Below the pieces are notes generated by a model. That model saw only the letters and a list, made by a program, of their open reading frames with translations. It did not search any database and was not told where the DNA came from. From NCBI RefSeq assembly GCF_001310085.1, contig NZ_CP012643.1, positions 4,780,001-4,844,000 on the forward strand: a stretch of 64,000 bases of DNA, given 5' to 3'. This document shows positions 26,707 through 36,417 of this stretch, one piece after another. Both the position numbers and the translations under genes were made by a program. The first letter of the stretch is position 1. Every line of letters begins with the position of its first letter. Origin of the DNA: Rufibacter tibetensis (GTDB taxonomy: Bacteria > Bacteroidota > Bacteroidia > Cytophagales > Hymenobacteraceae).

Positions 26707-27534
26707 ATGAGGAACAAAACGATCAGTGTATTAGGATGCGGGTTGCTAGGGCTGCCCTTGGCTCAGGAACTTGTCCAGGCAGACTTTCAGGTGAAAGGCT
26801 CTACCACCACTCCAGAGAAAGTGCCTCTTCTCCAAGCTAAAGGCATAGAACCGTTTCTACTCTCTTTTCCGGAAAAAACCTCTAATACAACGTTAGCTGA
26901 ATTTCTAAACGCTGATGTACTCATCTTTAACCTTCCTCCCTCCAGATCAGCCTCTTCTACAATCTCTTATGAGCAGATACTTCAAACAGTACTGGAAGCT
27001 AGTCCAGCTACTTTGCAATACCTTCTTTTTGTTTCTTCTACTTCCGTGTACCCTGACCTTAACCGGGAAGTTAAAGAGGAAGATGCCCATGCAGTAGCAG
27101 AAAGCCCCATCCTTCTGTTACGGTGCGAGCACCTGGTACAGCATAAACCTGGGTTATCTGCTACTGTCGTTCGTTTTGGAGGGCTGATGGGAGACAACCG
27201 CCACCCCGGGCGCTTCTTGGCAGGCAAAACCAATGTTCCGCAACCCAAAGGACCGGTAAACATGATTCACTTATCAGATTGCATAGGTTTGCTGAAAGAG
27301 ATCATTCTGCAGGAAAAATGGGGGTTCACTTTCAACGCATGCGCCCCGGAACATCCTACCAGAAAGGAATTCTACACCACCGCTGCCCAACAAATGATAT
27401 TAACTCCACCTGCTTTTGCTCCACAAGGGGAAGCTAAATTTAAGATCATCAACAGTGACTTAATTCAGCAGGAACTGAAGTACACCTTCTTTTACCCAGA
27501 CCCATTGGAGTGCCTCACCTCCTCTGGCTTTTAG
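26707..27534 (+). CDS. NAD(P)-binding epimerase/dehydrogenase-like protein (YeeZ-type)
   Basis: A 275-residue Rossmann-fold protein starting ISVLGCGLLGLPLAQEL. The segment LFVSSTSVYPDLN and the following acidic stretch resemble the extended SDR family, and the overall pattern is that of YeeZ-like NAD-dependent epimerase homologues. The SDR Tyr-x3-Lys pair is not evident, so catalysis is uncertain. The ATG at 26707 is chosen over a GTG at 26677. It diverges from the carotenoid-type gene and is followed by the BaiN-like gene. Confidence 0.75.
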   Translation: MRNKTISVLGCGLLGLPLAQELVQADFQVKGSTTTPEKVPLLQAKGIEPFLLSFPEKTSNTTLAEFLNADVLIFNLPPSRSASSTISYEQILQTVLEASPATLQYLLFVSSTSVYPDLNREVKEEDAHAVAESPILLLRCEHLVQHKPGLSATVVRFGGLMGDNRHPGRFLAGKTNVPQPKGPVNMIHLSDCIGLLKEIILQEKWGFTFNACAPEHPTRKEFYTTAAQQMILTPPAFAPQGEAKFKIINSDLIQQELKYTFFYPDPLECLTSSGF

Positions 27535-27567
27535 ATCTGCTTACCTGATTAGCACTTGTTTTTTGCG

Positions 27568-27575
27568 TATTTTTG
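27568..27575 (+). promoter_or_regulatory. Possible -7 promoter element
   Basis: TATTTTTG fits the Bacteroidota -7 consensus TAnnTTTG exactly, giving a predicted start about 16 bases before the ATG at 27596. No good -33 TTTG is seen at the right distance. Confidence 0.3.
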
Positions 27576-27595
27576 TAGAATTAAGCTTAATACAG

Positions 27596-28837
27596 ATGCA
27601 AGAGACAGTAGTTGTAATTGGAGGAGGCGCGGCCGGATTTTTTGGCGCCATTACGTGTGCTGAAGCAAACCCTCACCTGAAAGTACTACTACTGGAAAAG
27701 ACCTCTAAGTTGCTGTCTAAGGTAAGAGTATCTGGTGGAGGTCGCTGCAATGTGACGCATGCTTGCTTTCAACCGCTGGCTTTCTCGCACCACTATCCGC
27801 GTGGGCAGAAAGCCCTCAAGAAACTGCTCCCGCTCTTTGGGGCGAATGATACGGTGGCTTGGTTTGAGAAGCGTGGGGTTAAGCTAAAAACGGAGGCGGA
27901 CGGGCGTATGTTTCCTCTCTCCAACTCCTCAGAAACCATTGTAGAATGCTTGCTTCAGGCAGCCCGCAACGCAGGCGTAGAAATCAAAACAAGTCTTGGT
28001 GTCAATGCCATTGAAGTCCAGAAGGAAGCCCCTACTCCAGAACGATTCAAGCTGGTATTGAGCAATGGCGAAACTATCTATGCTAATAAAGTTCTGGTTT
28101 CTACGGGGGGCAATGCGAAACCAGAAAATTACGAGTGGCTTCAAACCTTAGGGCACTCCATTGATGTACCGGTTCCCTCTTTGTTCACGTTGAATGTGCC
28201 TGGCTCACCTTTCAAAGATTTACAGGGCATTTCGGTACCTAAGGCCAAAGTTAAATTGACGGGCCAAAAGCTGGAAACAGAAGGCCCTTTGCTGATTACC
28301 CACTGGGGTTTAAGTGGTCCGGCGGTACTGCGGTTCTCCGCTTGGGGTGCTAAACTGATGTTCGGGTTAGGATATAACGGCACAGCCTTGGTGAACTGGG
28401 TACCTGATGTAACAGAAGACCACGTTCGGCAACAACTTCTTCAGCAACGCCAATCTTCTCCCCGTAAGACTGTGTTTACCAATCCTCTGTTTCAACTTCC
28501 AACCCGACTTTGGCAGCGTTTGTGTGAATTAGCCGAAGTGCCGGAGTCTGTCAAATGGGCTGAATTACCAGGTAAGGCCCAAAACAAATTAATTGAGCTG
28601 TTGATCAGAACCCCGTTTGAAGTAAAAGGAAAAACTACCTTCAAAGAGGAATTTGTCACCTGTGGCGGTATCAAACTAGAGGAGCTTTACCTGGAGCGGA
28701 TGGAAAGCCGGATTGTACCAGGCTTGTTCTTTGCTGGGGAAGTAGTAGATATAGATGGGATTACGGGAGGATTTAACTTTCAGGCTGCTTGGACGGGGGG
28801 GTATTTAGCGGGGAAAGCTATGGCTCAAATAACTTAA
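27596..28837 (+). CDS. BaiN/HI0933-family FAD-dependent oxidoreductase
   Basis: A 413-residue flavoprotein. FAD-binding motif VVVIGGGAAGFFGAITCAEA, then the family signature KVRVSGGGRCNVTH (residues about 45-58), a central LITHWGLSGPAVLRFS, and the C-terminal FAD motif GLFFAGEVVDIDGITGGFNFQAAW. Members are called aminoacetone oxidase family or BaiN; the physiological reaction of most is unknown. The ATG at 27596 removes a TTG-initiated extension that would overlap a promoter-like box. The repeat copy 2 follows. Confidence 0.92.
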   Translation: MQETVVVIGGGAAGFFGAITCAEANPHLKVLLLEKTSKLLSKVRVSGGGRCNVTHACFQPLAFSHHYPRGQKALKKLLPLFGANDTVAWFEKRGVKLKTEADGRMFPLSNSSETIVECLLQAARNAGVEIKTSLGVNAIEVQKEAPTPERFKLVLSNGETIYANKVLVSTGGNAKPENYEWLQTLGHSIDVPVPSLFTLNVPGSPFKDLQGISVPKAKVKLTGQKLETEGPLLITHWGLSGPAVLRFSAWGAKLMFGLGYNGTALVNWVPDVTEDHVRQQLLQQRQSSPRKTVFTNPLFQLPTRLWQRLCELAEVPESVKWAELPGKAQNKLIELLIRTPFEVKGKTTFKEEFVTCGGIKLEELYLERMESRIVPGLFFAGEVVDIDGITGGFNFQAAWTGGYLAGKAMAQIT

Positions 28838-28875
28838 TAAGTTTATTCGTCTTGTGGGCTGATTATATATAATCA

Positions 28876-29275
28876 GCTTTTCCCTTGAAGTAGATGGTTG
28901 TTGAGTTGGCACATTAGCTCTGTTGTTTCATATCGGCGGTAAGCGCTCTCGGCCGCGAGGCACCGCCTTCCCCTCTCGCGCTGTGAGTTCCGCTGCCTTC
29001 GGCTAAAGCATATGCAGACGGGCGCTGCCCGCCACCGCAAACCTCTAGGCGCTCAAGCGAAAGGCTGTAAAAGGGGGATTCGTGGGCTTTGTTCCTGAAA
29101 TACATGGTCGCTGGAATAACATGGTACAAGTTTACATGCAAGAGAACATGGTTCAAGTCTGTGACTTGGACCTACAATGACCTGCAGTTTGAAACTGCAA
29201 TGAGGCGAAAGCCTCAAACTACTCTAGTTGATACTCCCCCTTTGAAGGGGGCGAAGGGGGATGTTTACACCTGCA
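28876..29275 (+). repeat. Dispersed intergenic repeat, copy 2
   Basis: A 400-base counterpart of 13075-13498, again between convergent genes (ends at 28837 and 29680) and in the same orientation. Module A lies at about 28939-29070 and module B at 29146-29275. Shared blocks in order: GCTTTTCCCTTG, GTAAGCGCTC, GGCCGCGAGG, CTCGCGCTGTGAGTTCC, CTGCCTTCGGCTAAAGC, ACCTCTAGGCGCTCA, GCGAAAGGCTG, ATGGTTCAAGTCTGTGAC, CCTGCAGTTTG, GCCTCAAACTACTCTAG and the CCCCCTTTGAAGGGGG block. Module A's inner hairpin has a different sequence (CGGGC/GCCCG) but the same place and fold. The rest of the 842-base gap (29276-29550) contains no gene. Confidence 0.85.
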
Positions 29276-29551
29276 CGTCCACGCCTAGCTGTTACACATC
29301 TACCGTAATACAGCCTGCTACAAAGACCTCGTAGTGAAAGCAGGTTACGAGCGTCCATGCCAAAGCCGCTTAAAGACTGTTTTCTGCAAATTTGTTAAGA
29401 CACGGTTCGCAGTCTCTATAGCTTTTATTTCCATATTAGAAATGTGAATAGAAAATGTCTACACGCGAGCAGATTCAAACGCTCAAGTTTATCTCCTTTT
29501 TACAACCTTCTTTCTAAAAAACAACTCCTAAACGGTTGAGGTAGGCACAAA

Positions 29552-29585
29552 AAAAATCGCGGTCTCTTTTGGACCGCGATTTTTT
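29552..29585. terminator. Terminator downstream of the DEAD-box helicase gene
   Basis: Arms AAAAATCGCGGTC and GACCGCGATTTTT pair exactly around an 8-base loop with A/T tracts on both sides, about 95 bases beyond the minus-strand stop. Confidence 0.88.
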
Positions 29586-29679
29586 AAAACAGATACTAAA
29601 CCCTTTATTAACTTTTAAGCTCTGTCCCTGATGTATACGGGGTGCTTTTGGCTAAGGTTGTTGTATTTGAAAAAAATTT

Positions 29680-31599
29680 TTAGAAATCTCTTCTTTTTCT
29701 TTCTCTGAAGCCGCCACCGCCGCTGGTACCACGGTCACGATCTCCGCCACCGAAGCTTCTTCCACCACGGTCGCCACCACCAAAGGCTCTGCCTCCACGG
29801 TCACCACCACGGTCTCTGTCGCCGCCGTAAGAACGGCCTCCTCTGTCACCGCCACGGTCACGGTCTCCACCGTAACCACCACGGCTAGGACCTCTGTCTC
29901 CACCACGGTCTCTGTCGCCACCGCCACGGTTGTTGTTGAACGGTCCATCGTAGAATTTCTTTCTAGGACGATCTTCCAGTTCCTGCAACTCACGACCACC
30001 TTCAGCAGGGTCCATGTTTTTCTTCTCAGCTTTCTGGAACTTCACGGTCATGCCGTTAATTTCTGTTACAGCCAAGCGCTCTAAAATCTCAGAGGTATAG
30101 TCAGTAGGCACTTCAATGAAGCTGAACCGGTCATACAGGTCAATGTCTCCTACTTTGCCACCAGGGATGCTGGTGTGGGTGGTAAGAATATCAACCAGAT
30201 CTTTCGGATGCAGACGGTCTTTCTTGCCTAAGGTCACGAACAAACGGTCAAAACCTGGCTTAGGACCACCTTTGGCTTCACCAGCCTCGGCACTTTTCTC
30301 CTTGGCTTTGGTGTCTTTCATCACCAATTTCAACAAAGCGGCTGCAATGTCAATGGTTGTGAAATCCTGGTCTACCAAACGCTCAATTTTAAGCACGTGC
30401 TTGGCCAGGCCACCTTTTTGGATGACTTCTTTCACCTGATCCAATACCAACGTGGTACGAACTTCGGCTACGTCTTCATAAGTAGGTACGTTCTGACGGA
30501 TGATTTTTGCTTTTGTGAAGCGCTCAATATCCCGCAATTTGTACAAGTCACGTCCAGCCACGAAAGAGAATGCTTTACCAGATTTACCAGCACGGCCAGT
30601 ACGGCCAATACGGTGTACGTAGCTTTCATCGTCCTGCGGAAGGTCATAATTGATCACCGCTTCTACGTTGTCTACGTCAATACCGCGGGCAGCAACGTCA
30701 GTCGCTACTAAGATCTCCAGGGTACCGGCTTTGAACTTGTTCATCACGTTGGTACGCTGGTTCTGGTTAAGGTCACCGTGCAAACCATCAGCAAAATAGC
30801 CGCGGGCCTGTAGGTTGCTCACCAGTTCGTCTACCATGCGTTTGGTATTACAGAAGATGATCACCACTTTGAAATTGTACATGTCAATCAGGCGAGTGGT
30901 TACTTCCATCTTGCCGCCGCTGCGTACTTCAAAGTAGATCTGCTCAATGTTGTTCACGGTCAGCTGCTGCTGGGTTACCTTCACAATCTCAGGATTGGTC
31001 TGGTACTTACGCGTCAGCTCCATGATGGGCTTGCTCATAGTAGCCGAGAAGAATACCGTCTGGCGGTCTTCAGGCATTTTAGTTAGAACAAACTCAATGT
31101 CTTCTCTGAAACCCATGTCCAACATTTCGTCGGCCTCATCTAAAATGATGGTTTTAGTGGTTTCCAGACGAAGAGTTCCTCTTTCAATGTGGTCCATTAC
31201 GCGGCCGGGTGTTCCGATCACGATCTGTACCCCTTGCTTTAGGGCGCGTAATTGGCGCTCATAAGGCTGACCACCATAGATAGGCACTACGCTGATGCCT
31301 TTTTTGTATTTAACTAGTTTCTGAATCTCTTCTGATACCTGAATGGCCAACTCACGCGTTGGGCAAAGGATCAACGCCTGCACCTCGCGGTTGTTAGGGT
31401 CAATACCTTCTATTGTAGGGATCGCAAAAGCGGCAGTTTTGCCGGTACCGGTTTGGGCTTGTCCGATTACGTCGCGGCCTTCCAATAAGACAGGAATGGC
31501 GGCAGTTTGGATAGGGGAAGCCTCTTCGTAGCCTAAGTCCACGATAGCACGCTGGATTTCTTCCGACAACGGAAGCTCCTGGAATTTAATTCTTTCCAT
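29680..31599 (-). CDS. DEAD-box RNA helicase with DbpA-type domain and RGG-rich tail
   Basis: A 639-residue ATP-dependent RNA helicase. Q motif near residue 30, Walker A AQTGTGKT (48-55), DEAD (154-157), SAT, and HRIGRTGRAG in the second RecA-like domain. Around residues 455-550 a DbpA-like RNA-binding fold is seen (FDRLFVTLGKKDRLHPKDLV, DRFSFIEVP). The last 85 residues are a low-complexity Gly-Arg-Asp tail (GGDRDRGG and variants) ending in a basic FRERKRRDF. It resembles cold-induced DeaD/CsdA helicases of ribosome assembly and RNA decay. The ATG at 31599 aligns with the family start; a longer frame from 31656 lacks support. A leader of about 150 bases is predicted. Confidence 0.95.
   Translation of the reverse strand: MERIKFQELPLSEEIQRAIVDLGYEEASPIQTAAIPVLLEGRDVIGQAQTGTGKTAAFAIPTIEGIDPNNREVQALILCPTRELAIQVSEEIQKLVKYKKGISVVPIYGGQPYERQLRALKQGVQIVIGTPGRVMDHIERGTLRLETTKTIILDEADEMLDMGFREDIEFVLTKMPEDRQTVFFSATMSKPIMELTRKYQTNPEIVKVTQQQLTVNNIEQIYFEVRSGGKMEVTTRLIDMYNFKVVIIFCNTKRMVDELVSNLQARGYFADGLHGDLNQNQRTNVMNKFKAGTLEILVATDVAARGIDVDNVEAVINYDLPQDDESYVHRIGRTGRAGKSGKAFSFVAGRDLYKLRDIERFTKAKIIRQNVPTYEDVAEVRTTLVLDQVKEVIQKGGLAKHVLKIERLVDQDFTTIDIAAALLKLVMKDTKAKEKSAEAGEAKGGPKPGFDRLFVTLGKKDRLHPKDLVDILTTHTSIPGGKVGDIDLYDRFSFIEVPTDYTSEILERLAVTEINGMTVKFQKAEKKNMDPAEGGRELQELEDRPRKKFYDGPFNNNRGGGDRDRGGDRGPSRGGYGGDRDRGGDRGGRSYGGDRDRGGDRGGRAFGGGDRGGRSFGGGDRDRGTSGGGGFRERKRRDF
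29708..29945 (-). repeat. Low-complexity coding repeat (RGG/GDRDRGG tail)
   Basis: Short GC-rich units such as CCACCACGGTC and CTCTGTCGCC recur many times within the 3' end of the helicase gene. They encode the Gly-Asp-Arg tail. Slippage at such units could vary the tail length between strains. Confidence 0.8.
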
Positions 31600-31757
31600 T
31601 AATTTTTGATAGTGTGATATATAAAGACAATACACCTGCCCTAGGGTATTCGTCATTTATCAAGATTTCGTTGCGGGAATCCGCACAGAGGTTTGCTTGA
31701 GAAGTGCCTTTTTGCCAAAAAATGAGACCAAACGGAGTCTCGGCGTGTATTGTGGTG

Positions 31758-31765
31758 CAAAGGTA
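31758..31765 (-). promoter_or_regulatory. -7 promoter element of the DEAD-box helicase gene
   Basis: TACCTTTG on the minus strand matches TAnnTTTG exactly; transcription would begin near 31750 and leave a leader of about 150 bases before the ATG at 31599. The leader contains a GAGAC/GTCTC hairpin (31722-31739). No clear -33 element is visible. Confidence 0.4.
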
Positions 31766-31799
31766 GGTAAAAAAATAGTAGGTTCCTAATATAGAAAAG

Positions 31800-32468
31800 A
31801 AACCACCCCTTATACAAGCATTATTTAAAGAAATAACCTATTGGCTAAAGAAACCGAAAAAGATAATGCCTGATTTCAGCTCATTTTCCAGATAGACGAC
31901 GGAGCTTCATACGCCTCCAGCGCTAAGTTAAGTTGGTCTCACTGATTATTACTGAAATAGGAAGGTAGCTCTCAAACGTTCTTCTGTCATTTTCCAACCC
32001 TAATCTTATGTACGGCTGATTGGTAAGGTTAAAAACTTTGCTTAAGGAGTATTTGATTTGATGTAACAGTTTGTCCTTTTTAAACTGTCGGTACTGAGTA
32101 CTAGTCATTACATAATTGTTTCCATCACCTACAGGGTAATCAACAGCTCAAACCTATGGGTTTACTATTCGCTTTAGCTCCCACACTCCTATTATAGAGG
32201 CTGCCATTAGGTTTTCTTCCTCTTACTGGCAGCTTCCTAAGGAACCTTGAAAAATCAATCAATAGGCATATAGAAAAGAGTTTTTCCATAGAAATTGGTT
32301 TGCTGATAAATTGTATATATTTCTATTATCATCTCAGTTTAGGTATGTTTGCTTCCTTTAGGGTTGCTTTTCATCAAGTTCACTCTCCATTAGGTTTGTA
32401 TGGGTTTTGTTCTCAAAACCTGAATTATGAATCAACCTTCTCCCCTTTTTTAGCTATTTTCGTGAATA
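31800..32468. other. AT-rich intergenic region without a supportable gene
   Basis: Two short frames occur here (61 codons on the minus strand at 31923-32108; 64 codons on the plus strand at 32300-32494), but neither shows a domain, signal peptide or homology I can recognise. The region separates the helicase promoter from the addA-like gene and could hold a small RNA. Confidence 0.4.
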
Positions 32469-32518
32469 CAGGCCGAAGACTTGATATACCTTAATATTCT
32501 TTCGGCCTGAGCCTTTTT
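32469..32518 (+). terminator. Terminator-like hairpin just before the addA-like gene
   Basis: Arms CAGGCCGAAG (32469-32478) and TTCGGCCTG (32501-32509) are followed by AGCCTTTTTT. It ends about 20 bases before the GTG start at 32538, so it either ends an upstream small transcript or attenuates the addA-like gene. Confidence 0.5.
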
Positions 32519-32537
32519 TCATATTCAAATTACTCCG

Positions 32538-35500
32538 GTGCCTGCTTCCTTCAAAATATATTCTTCTTCTGCCGGTTCCGGCAAGACCTACCATTTGACC
32601 AAAGAATACCTCAAGCTTGCTTTGCAGAGCGAAGACGTTTCTTATTTCAAGAACATACTAGCCATTACTTTCACCAATGATGCGGCGCAGGAAATGAAAA
32701 ACAGAATCTTAGGCGCCATGCGCGGTTTTAATGACCAGCAACTATCTGAGAAGGAAAAAGCAAAGAGCGACTATTTACTGTTTAACATATTACACGAAAT
32801 ACAGACAGAGTACAACCAGCCGCACCTGACGGAAGCACAATTACGTGGAAGGGCAGCGCAGGTGTTTGACCATCTGCTCTTCCATTATTCTGAGTTCGCG
32901 GTGAGTACCATTGACTCGTTCGTAAACCGGGTAGTAAGCGCCTTTACGACTGAACTAAAACTGCCCCACAACTTTGAGGTAGACATGGATGCGCAAACCC
33001 TGCTGAGCACCGCCGTAAGCTTGCTGTTAAACAAGGTAAACACCCAGGCCGAGAACCGGCTGCTTGCTGAAACGCTGCAGCAGTACGCTCTGGAGAAAGC
33101 CGAGGAAGGCAAAAGCTGGAACAACCTGCCCGAAGAATTGGCCGACTTCGCCCGGCACCTTCTGAACGAGCAGACCTATGAACACCTGCTTGATATAGGC
33201 ACCCTTACCCTGCAAGATTTCAAGAAGATACGCCAGGACTTGTATACCCAAAAGCAAACGGTAGAAGGCAAGATACAAGCTCTGGCAAAAGAAGCCTCTG
33301 ACCTGATTGACAACTACGGCATCCTGCCTGAGGAGATGTCCTACGGCAAGAATGGTATCTATTCTTATTTCAGGAAATGGAACGCGGCCTTTGATATTAC
33401 TATCTCCAACAGCAACGCCACCAAAACGGTCAATGATGATAAATGGCCCAGCGGAAAAGCCAGCACCAGCGCGAAGGTAAGCCTCGATCAGATCAAAGGG
33501 AGACTGGCCGAGATTTACCGGAGCATTGAGGAATTGAAGGAGCGTGAGACGCAAAACCATATCCTGATTACAGCCATGTTGCCGCACTTGTACAAGTTGA
33601 GCGTGCTTAGTGAATTGGAGCGGTGCATACAGGAAATAAAGCTGGACAAAAACCTGGTACATATCTCTGAGTTCAACAAGCGAATCACGGAGATTGTGTT
33701 GCAGGAGCCTATTCCTTTTATTTATGAAAGGTTGGGTGAGCGGTACCAGCATATTTTGATTGATGAGTTTCAGGATACCTCTGTACTGCAGTGGAACAAC
33801 CTTTTGCCTTTGGTGGAGAACGCCCTGGCCGGCGACAACTTTAACATGGTGGTGGGCGATGCCAAACAAGCCATTTACGGCTGGCGTGGCGGTGAAATGG
33901 AGCAGATCCTGCACCTGCACAGAAACCAGACGCACCACCTGTACCATAACTCCCGCTTTGAGGAAAACGTGGCTCCGCGTTATGACACGCTACGCTGGAC
34001 GCTAACACCTGAGAACCTGCAGACCAACTTCCGGAGCGCACCAGAAATTATCACCTTCAACAATGAGTTGTTTGAGTACATCAGCAAAGCCAATCCGCAG
34101 TTTCCTTTGCTGCAGGCTATTTATGATGACAATTTCAAGCAGCATTCCCCGGAGGGAAAACACGACGGCATAGCACACCTGCAGGTTGTCTTTACGCATG
34201 ATGAGGAAAGCCCTAAGAAATATGACTTAGATGCCTGCTGCCGCACAGAGGAAATCTACGAGGGCTACACAGAGGTAGACCTTCTCTCCTACCAGGAAAG
34301 CACGCTGCAACTGGTATTGCAGATGGTGCAACAGGCCTTAGCCGATGGGTACGCCCCTCGTGACATCGCCATTCTGAGCCGTACCAACCGCAATAGCAAA
34401 CTGGTCGCCAACTTTTTAAAGCAGAAGAAATTTGACATCATTTCCCAGGATTCGCTTTCGCTGCAGTTCGCTGAAGTCATCAACCTGATCATTTCTTTCT
34501 TCCGGATACTTAACCAGCCGTCCAATAGTTTGGCTCGGTCACAAGCCTTGTACCTGGTCTACAAAGTGGTGCACCAGGAGCTGCCAGACAGTGCCACCAC
34601 GGGCAGGATTGCAGCGTTAGCCACTGATCCCAGCATTGATCCCTTCTTCCGGTTTTTACAGGAGCAGGGCTTTGATCTAGCGTACCGCGATGCCGGAAAC
34701 CTGTCCATCTATGAGCTCACTGAGAAGCTGATCAGGGTGTTTGATTTGCTGGACAAAAACAATGAGTGCGAGTACCTTTTCCGTTTTCTGGATCTGGTGC
34801 TGGAGTACACGCTCAAGTACAGCAACAACCTCAATAACTTCCTTCAGTATTGGGACTTGCACAAGGAGAACTTAAGCATTAATACACCTAAAGACCGGGA
34901 TGCTATCACCATCACCAGCATCCATAAATCAAAGGGGCTAGACTATCCGGTAGTAATAGTTCCCTTCTGTGATTGGAGCCTAGAGCCGCAAACGTCTACG
35001 CTGCTCTGGGGCACTTTGCCTTCTTCTGTAGCAGGTGACAGCAAATTGCGCACGGCTGTGGTGACGTTAAATAAAAAACTGGAGCAGACTGCCCTGCACG
35101 AGCAGTACGCGCAAAAACTGGAGAAAACGTTTATTGAAAACCTGAACATGCTGTACGTGGCCTTCACCCGCCCCGTAGACCGCCTATACCTCATAGGCAA
35201 AGCGCAAGATTTCAAAAAAGCTAATTACCAAAAAAACGTGAGTTTCTGGCTGCACCAATACCTGGTAAGCATAGACCTTTGGCAGGAAGGTAAGCATTGT
35301 TATCAATTAGCCAAAGGTGCGCAACAGGCGGTGAGTCATAAACCTGTCACAGATGACGTTTATGTGCTGGACAAATTCACTTCCGCTGATTGGGCACAGA
35401 ATTTGAAGCTCAAGCAGCACGCCAACAATGTCTTTGATTTTGAGACCCAGCAGGAACATCGGCGCTGGAACCGAAAATTACATTACGCACTCGCCCGAAT

Positions 35501-35903
35501 CACTTATGCGGAGGAAGCACCTAAAGCGCTGCGGCAGTTGGTGCACCAAGGCATTATTTCTCAACGTGAGTTGACTACTCTTAACCAGATGGTGCAGCAC
35601 GTGGTTCAACACCCGCAGATGAAACACTATTTCAGCAAAAACATGACCGTGGAGAACGAGCGGGAAGTGTTAGACGTGCGTACCAATCGCTATAAACCAG
35701 ACCGTATTGTGTTTGGGGAAAACGGATACGTAACGCTGATAGACTACAAACTACCTCCCTCTAAGCCAGAGTACGCGGAGAACCTAAACTCCTATGCGGC
35801 TTTGTTCCGTGAATTAGTGTTCACGAAGATCACCTGTTTGGTTTACTATTTTGAAGAAGAACGGGTGGAGGAATGGGAGTATGTGGGAAAAATAGCTGGG
35901 TGA
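32538..35903 (+). CDS. addA: UvrD/RecB-type helicase-nuclease, AddA-like
   Basis: A 1121-residue superfamily 1 helicase with a C-terminal nuclease. Motif I SAGSGKT (residues 11-17), AITFTNDAAQEMKNRI (Ia), HILIDEFQDTS (II), VVGDAKQAIYGWRGG (III), ITSIHKSKGLDYPVV (V) and MLYVAFTRPVDRLYLIG (VI) are all visible. The nuclease part is a PD-(D/E)xK fold (YKPDRIV...VTLIDYK) near the end. AddA works with AddB to resect double-strand breaks for RecA-mediated repair and to degrade linear foreign DNA. The start is GTG; no ATG precedes motif I. Its likely partner is at 39686-42601, separated by mqo and two phosphatase genes. Confidence 0.85.
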   Translation: MPASFKIYSSSAGSGKTYHLTKEYLKLALQSEDVSYFKNILAITFTNDAAQEMKNRILGAMRGFNDQQLSEKEKAKSDYLLFNILHEIQTEYNQPHLTEAQLRGRAAQVFDHLLFHYSEFAVSTIDSFVNRVVSAFTTELKLPHNFEVDMDAQTLLSTAVSLLLNKVNTQAENRLLAETLQQYALEKAEEGKSWNNLPEELADFARHLLNEQTYEHLLDIGTLTLQDFKKIRQDLYTQKQTVEGKIQALAKEASDLIDNYGILPEEMSYGKNGIYSYFRKWNAAFDITISNSNATKTVNDDKWPSGKASTSAKVSLDQIKGRLAEIYRSIEELKERETQNHILITAMLPHLYKLSVLSELERCIQEIKLDKNLVHISEFNKRITEIVLQEPIPFIYERLGERYQHILIDEFQDTSVLQWNNLLPLVENALAGDNFNMVVGDAKQAIYGWRGGEMEQILHLHRNQTHHLYHNSRFEENVAPRYDTLRWTLTPENLQTNFRSAPEIITFNNELFEYISKANPQFPLLQAIYDDNFKQHSPEGKHDGIAHLQVVFTHDEESPKKYDLDACCRTEEIYEGYTEVDLLSYQESTLQLVLQMVQQALADGYAPRDIAILSRTNRNSKLVANFLKQKKFDIISQDSLSLQFAEVINLIISFFRILNQPSNSLARSQALYLVYKVVHQELPDSATTGRIAALATDPSIDPFFRFLQEQGFDLAYRDAGNLSIYELTEKLIRVFDLLDKNNECEYLFRFLDLVLEYTLKYSNNLNNFLQYWDLHKENLSINTPKDRDAITITSIHKSKGLDYPVVIVPFCDWSLEPQTSTLLWGTLPSSVAGDSKLRTAVVTLNKKLEQTALHEQYAQKLEKTFIENLNMLYVAFTRPVDRLYLIGKAQDFKKANYQKNVSFWLHQYLVSIDLWQEGKHCYQLAKGAQQAVSHKPVTDDVYVLDKFTSADWAQNLKLKQHANNVFDFETQQEHRRWNRKLHYALARITYAEEAPKALRQLVHQGIISQRELTTLNQMVQHVVQHPQMKHYFSKNMTVENEREVLDVRTNRYKPDRIVFGENGYVTLIDYKLPPSKPEYAENLNSYAALFRELVFTKITCLVYYFEEERVEEWEYVGKIAG

Positions 35904-36013
35904 ACCACTTTAGAACAAGCAAGAAAATGGTAGCCCCTATGGATTGTTCAAAAAATGCCATTAGTGTTTATAGCTAGCTCAACAAAGCTCTTTTAAAGCA
36001 ATTACTTAAAGAA

Positions 36014-36068
36014 GAAAGAACCTTTTTACAAGTTATTTTTCAAAATAAGCTTGTAAAAAGGTTCTTTC
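36014..36068 (+). terminator. Long hairpin terminator of the addA-like gene
   Basis: About 26 paired bases (GAAAGAACCTTTTTACAAG and complement) with one bulged C. It sits 110 bases downstream of the stop, in the 514-base gap 35904-36417. The rest of the gap contains only the upstream region of mqo. Confidence 0.8.
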
Positions 36069-36417
36069 ATTTGAATCTAAGTGAAAGCACAATGTATTAG
36101 TTGCTCACTTATCGCTTAATTAAATAATGAGGGTTATCTGCTTTCAAGAAAGGGTCAAAGTATCTTTCCACTAAAACCCACCCCTGGCCTCTACCACCTT
36201 TGGGCTTTTACTTATAACAATCCTTCTCTTTCTACTAGAAAACCATAGAAGGCAAGAACCGGCACATAAATTACTGGATTACAACAGATAAAGTATTCCT
36301 AACCTTGTTCATTGCCTCAACTCAGGCACTAGCTTTTTTCATTTCCTGTCTTCCTGATTTGGGTAAAACACTTTCTGTTGGTTTCTTCGTACTCTAGGAA
36401 GTACATAATAGGAAATC

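Noticed and set aside
31923-32108. 61-codon minus-strand frame with an ATG start
   Set aside because: Plausible amino-acid composition but no signal, motif or partner; could be a decayed gene. Not enough to call a CDS.
32300-32494. 64-codon plus-strand frame before the addA-like gene
   Set aside because: Composition rich in Phe, Tyr and Ser with no ordered pattern; its end runs into the terminator-like hairpin.
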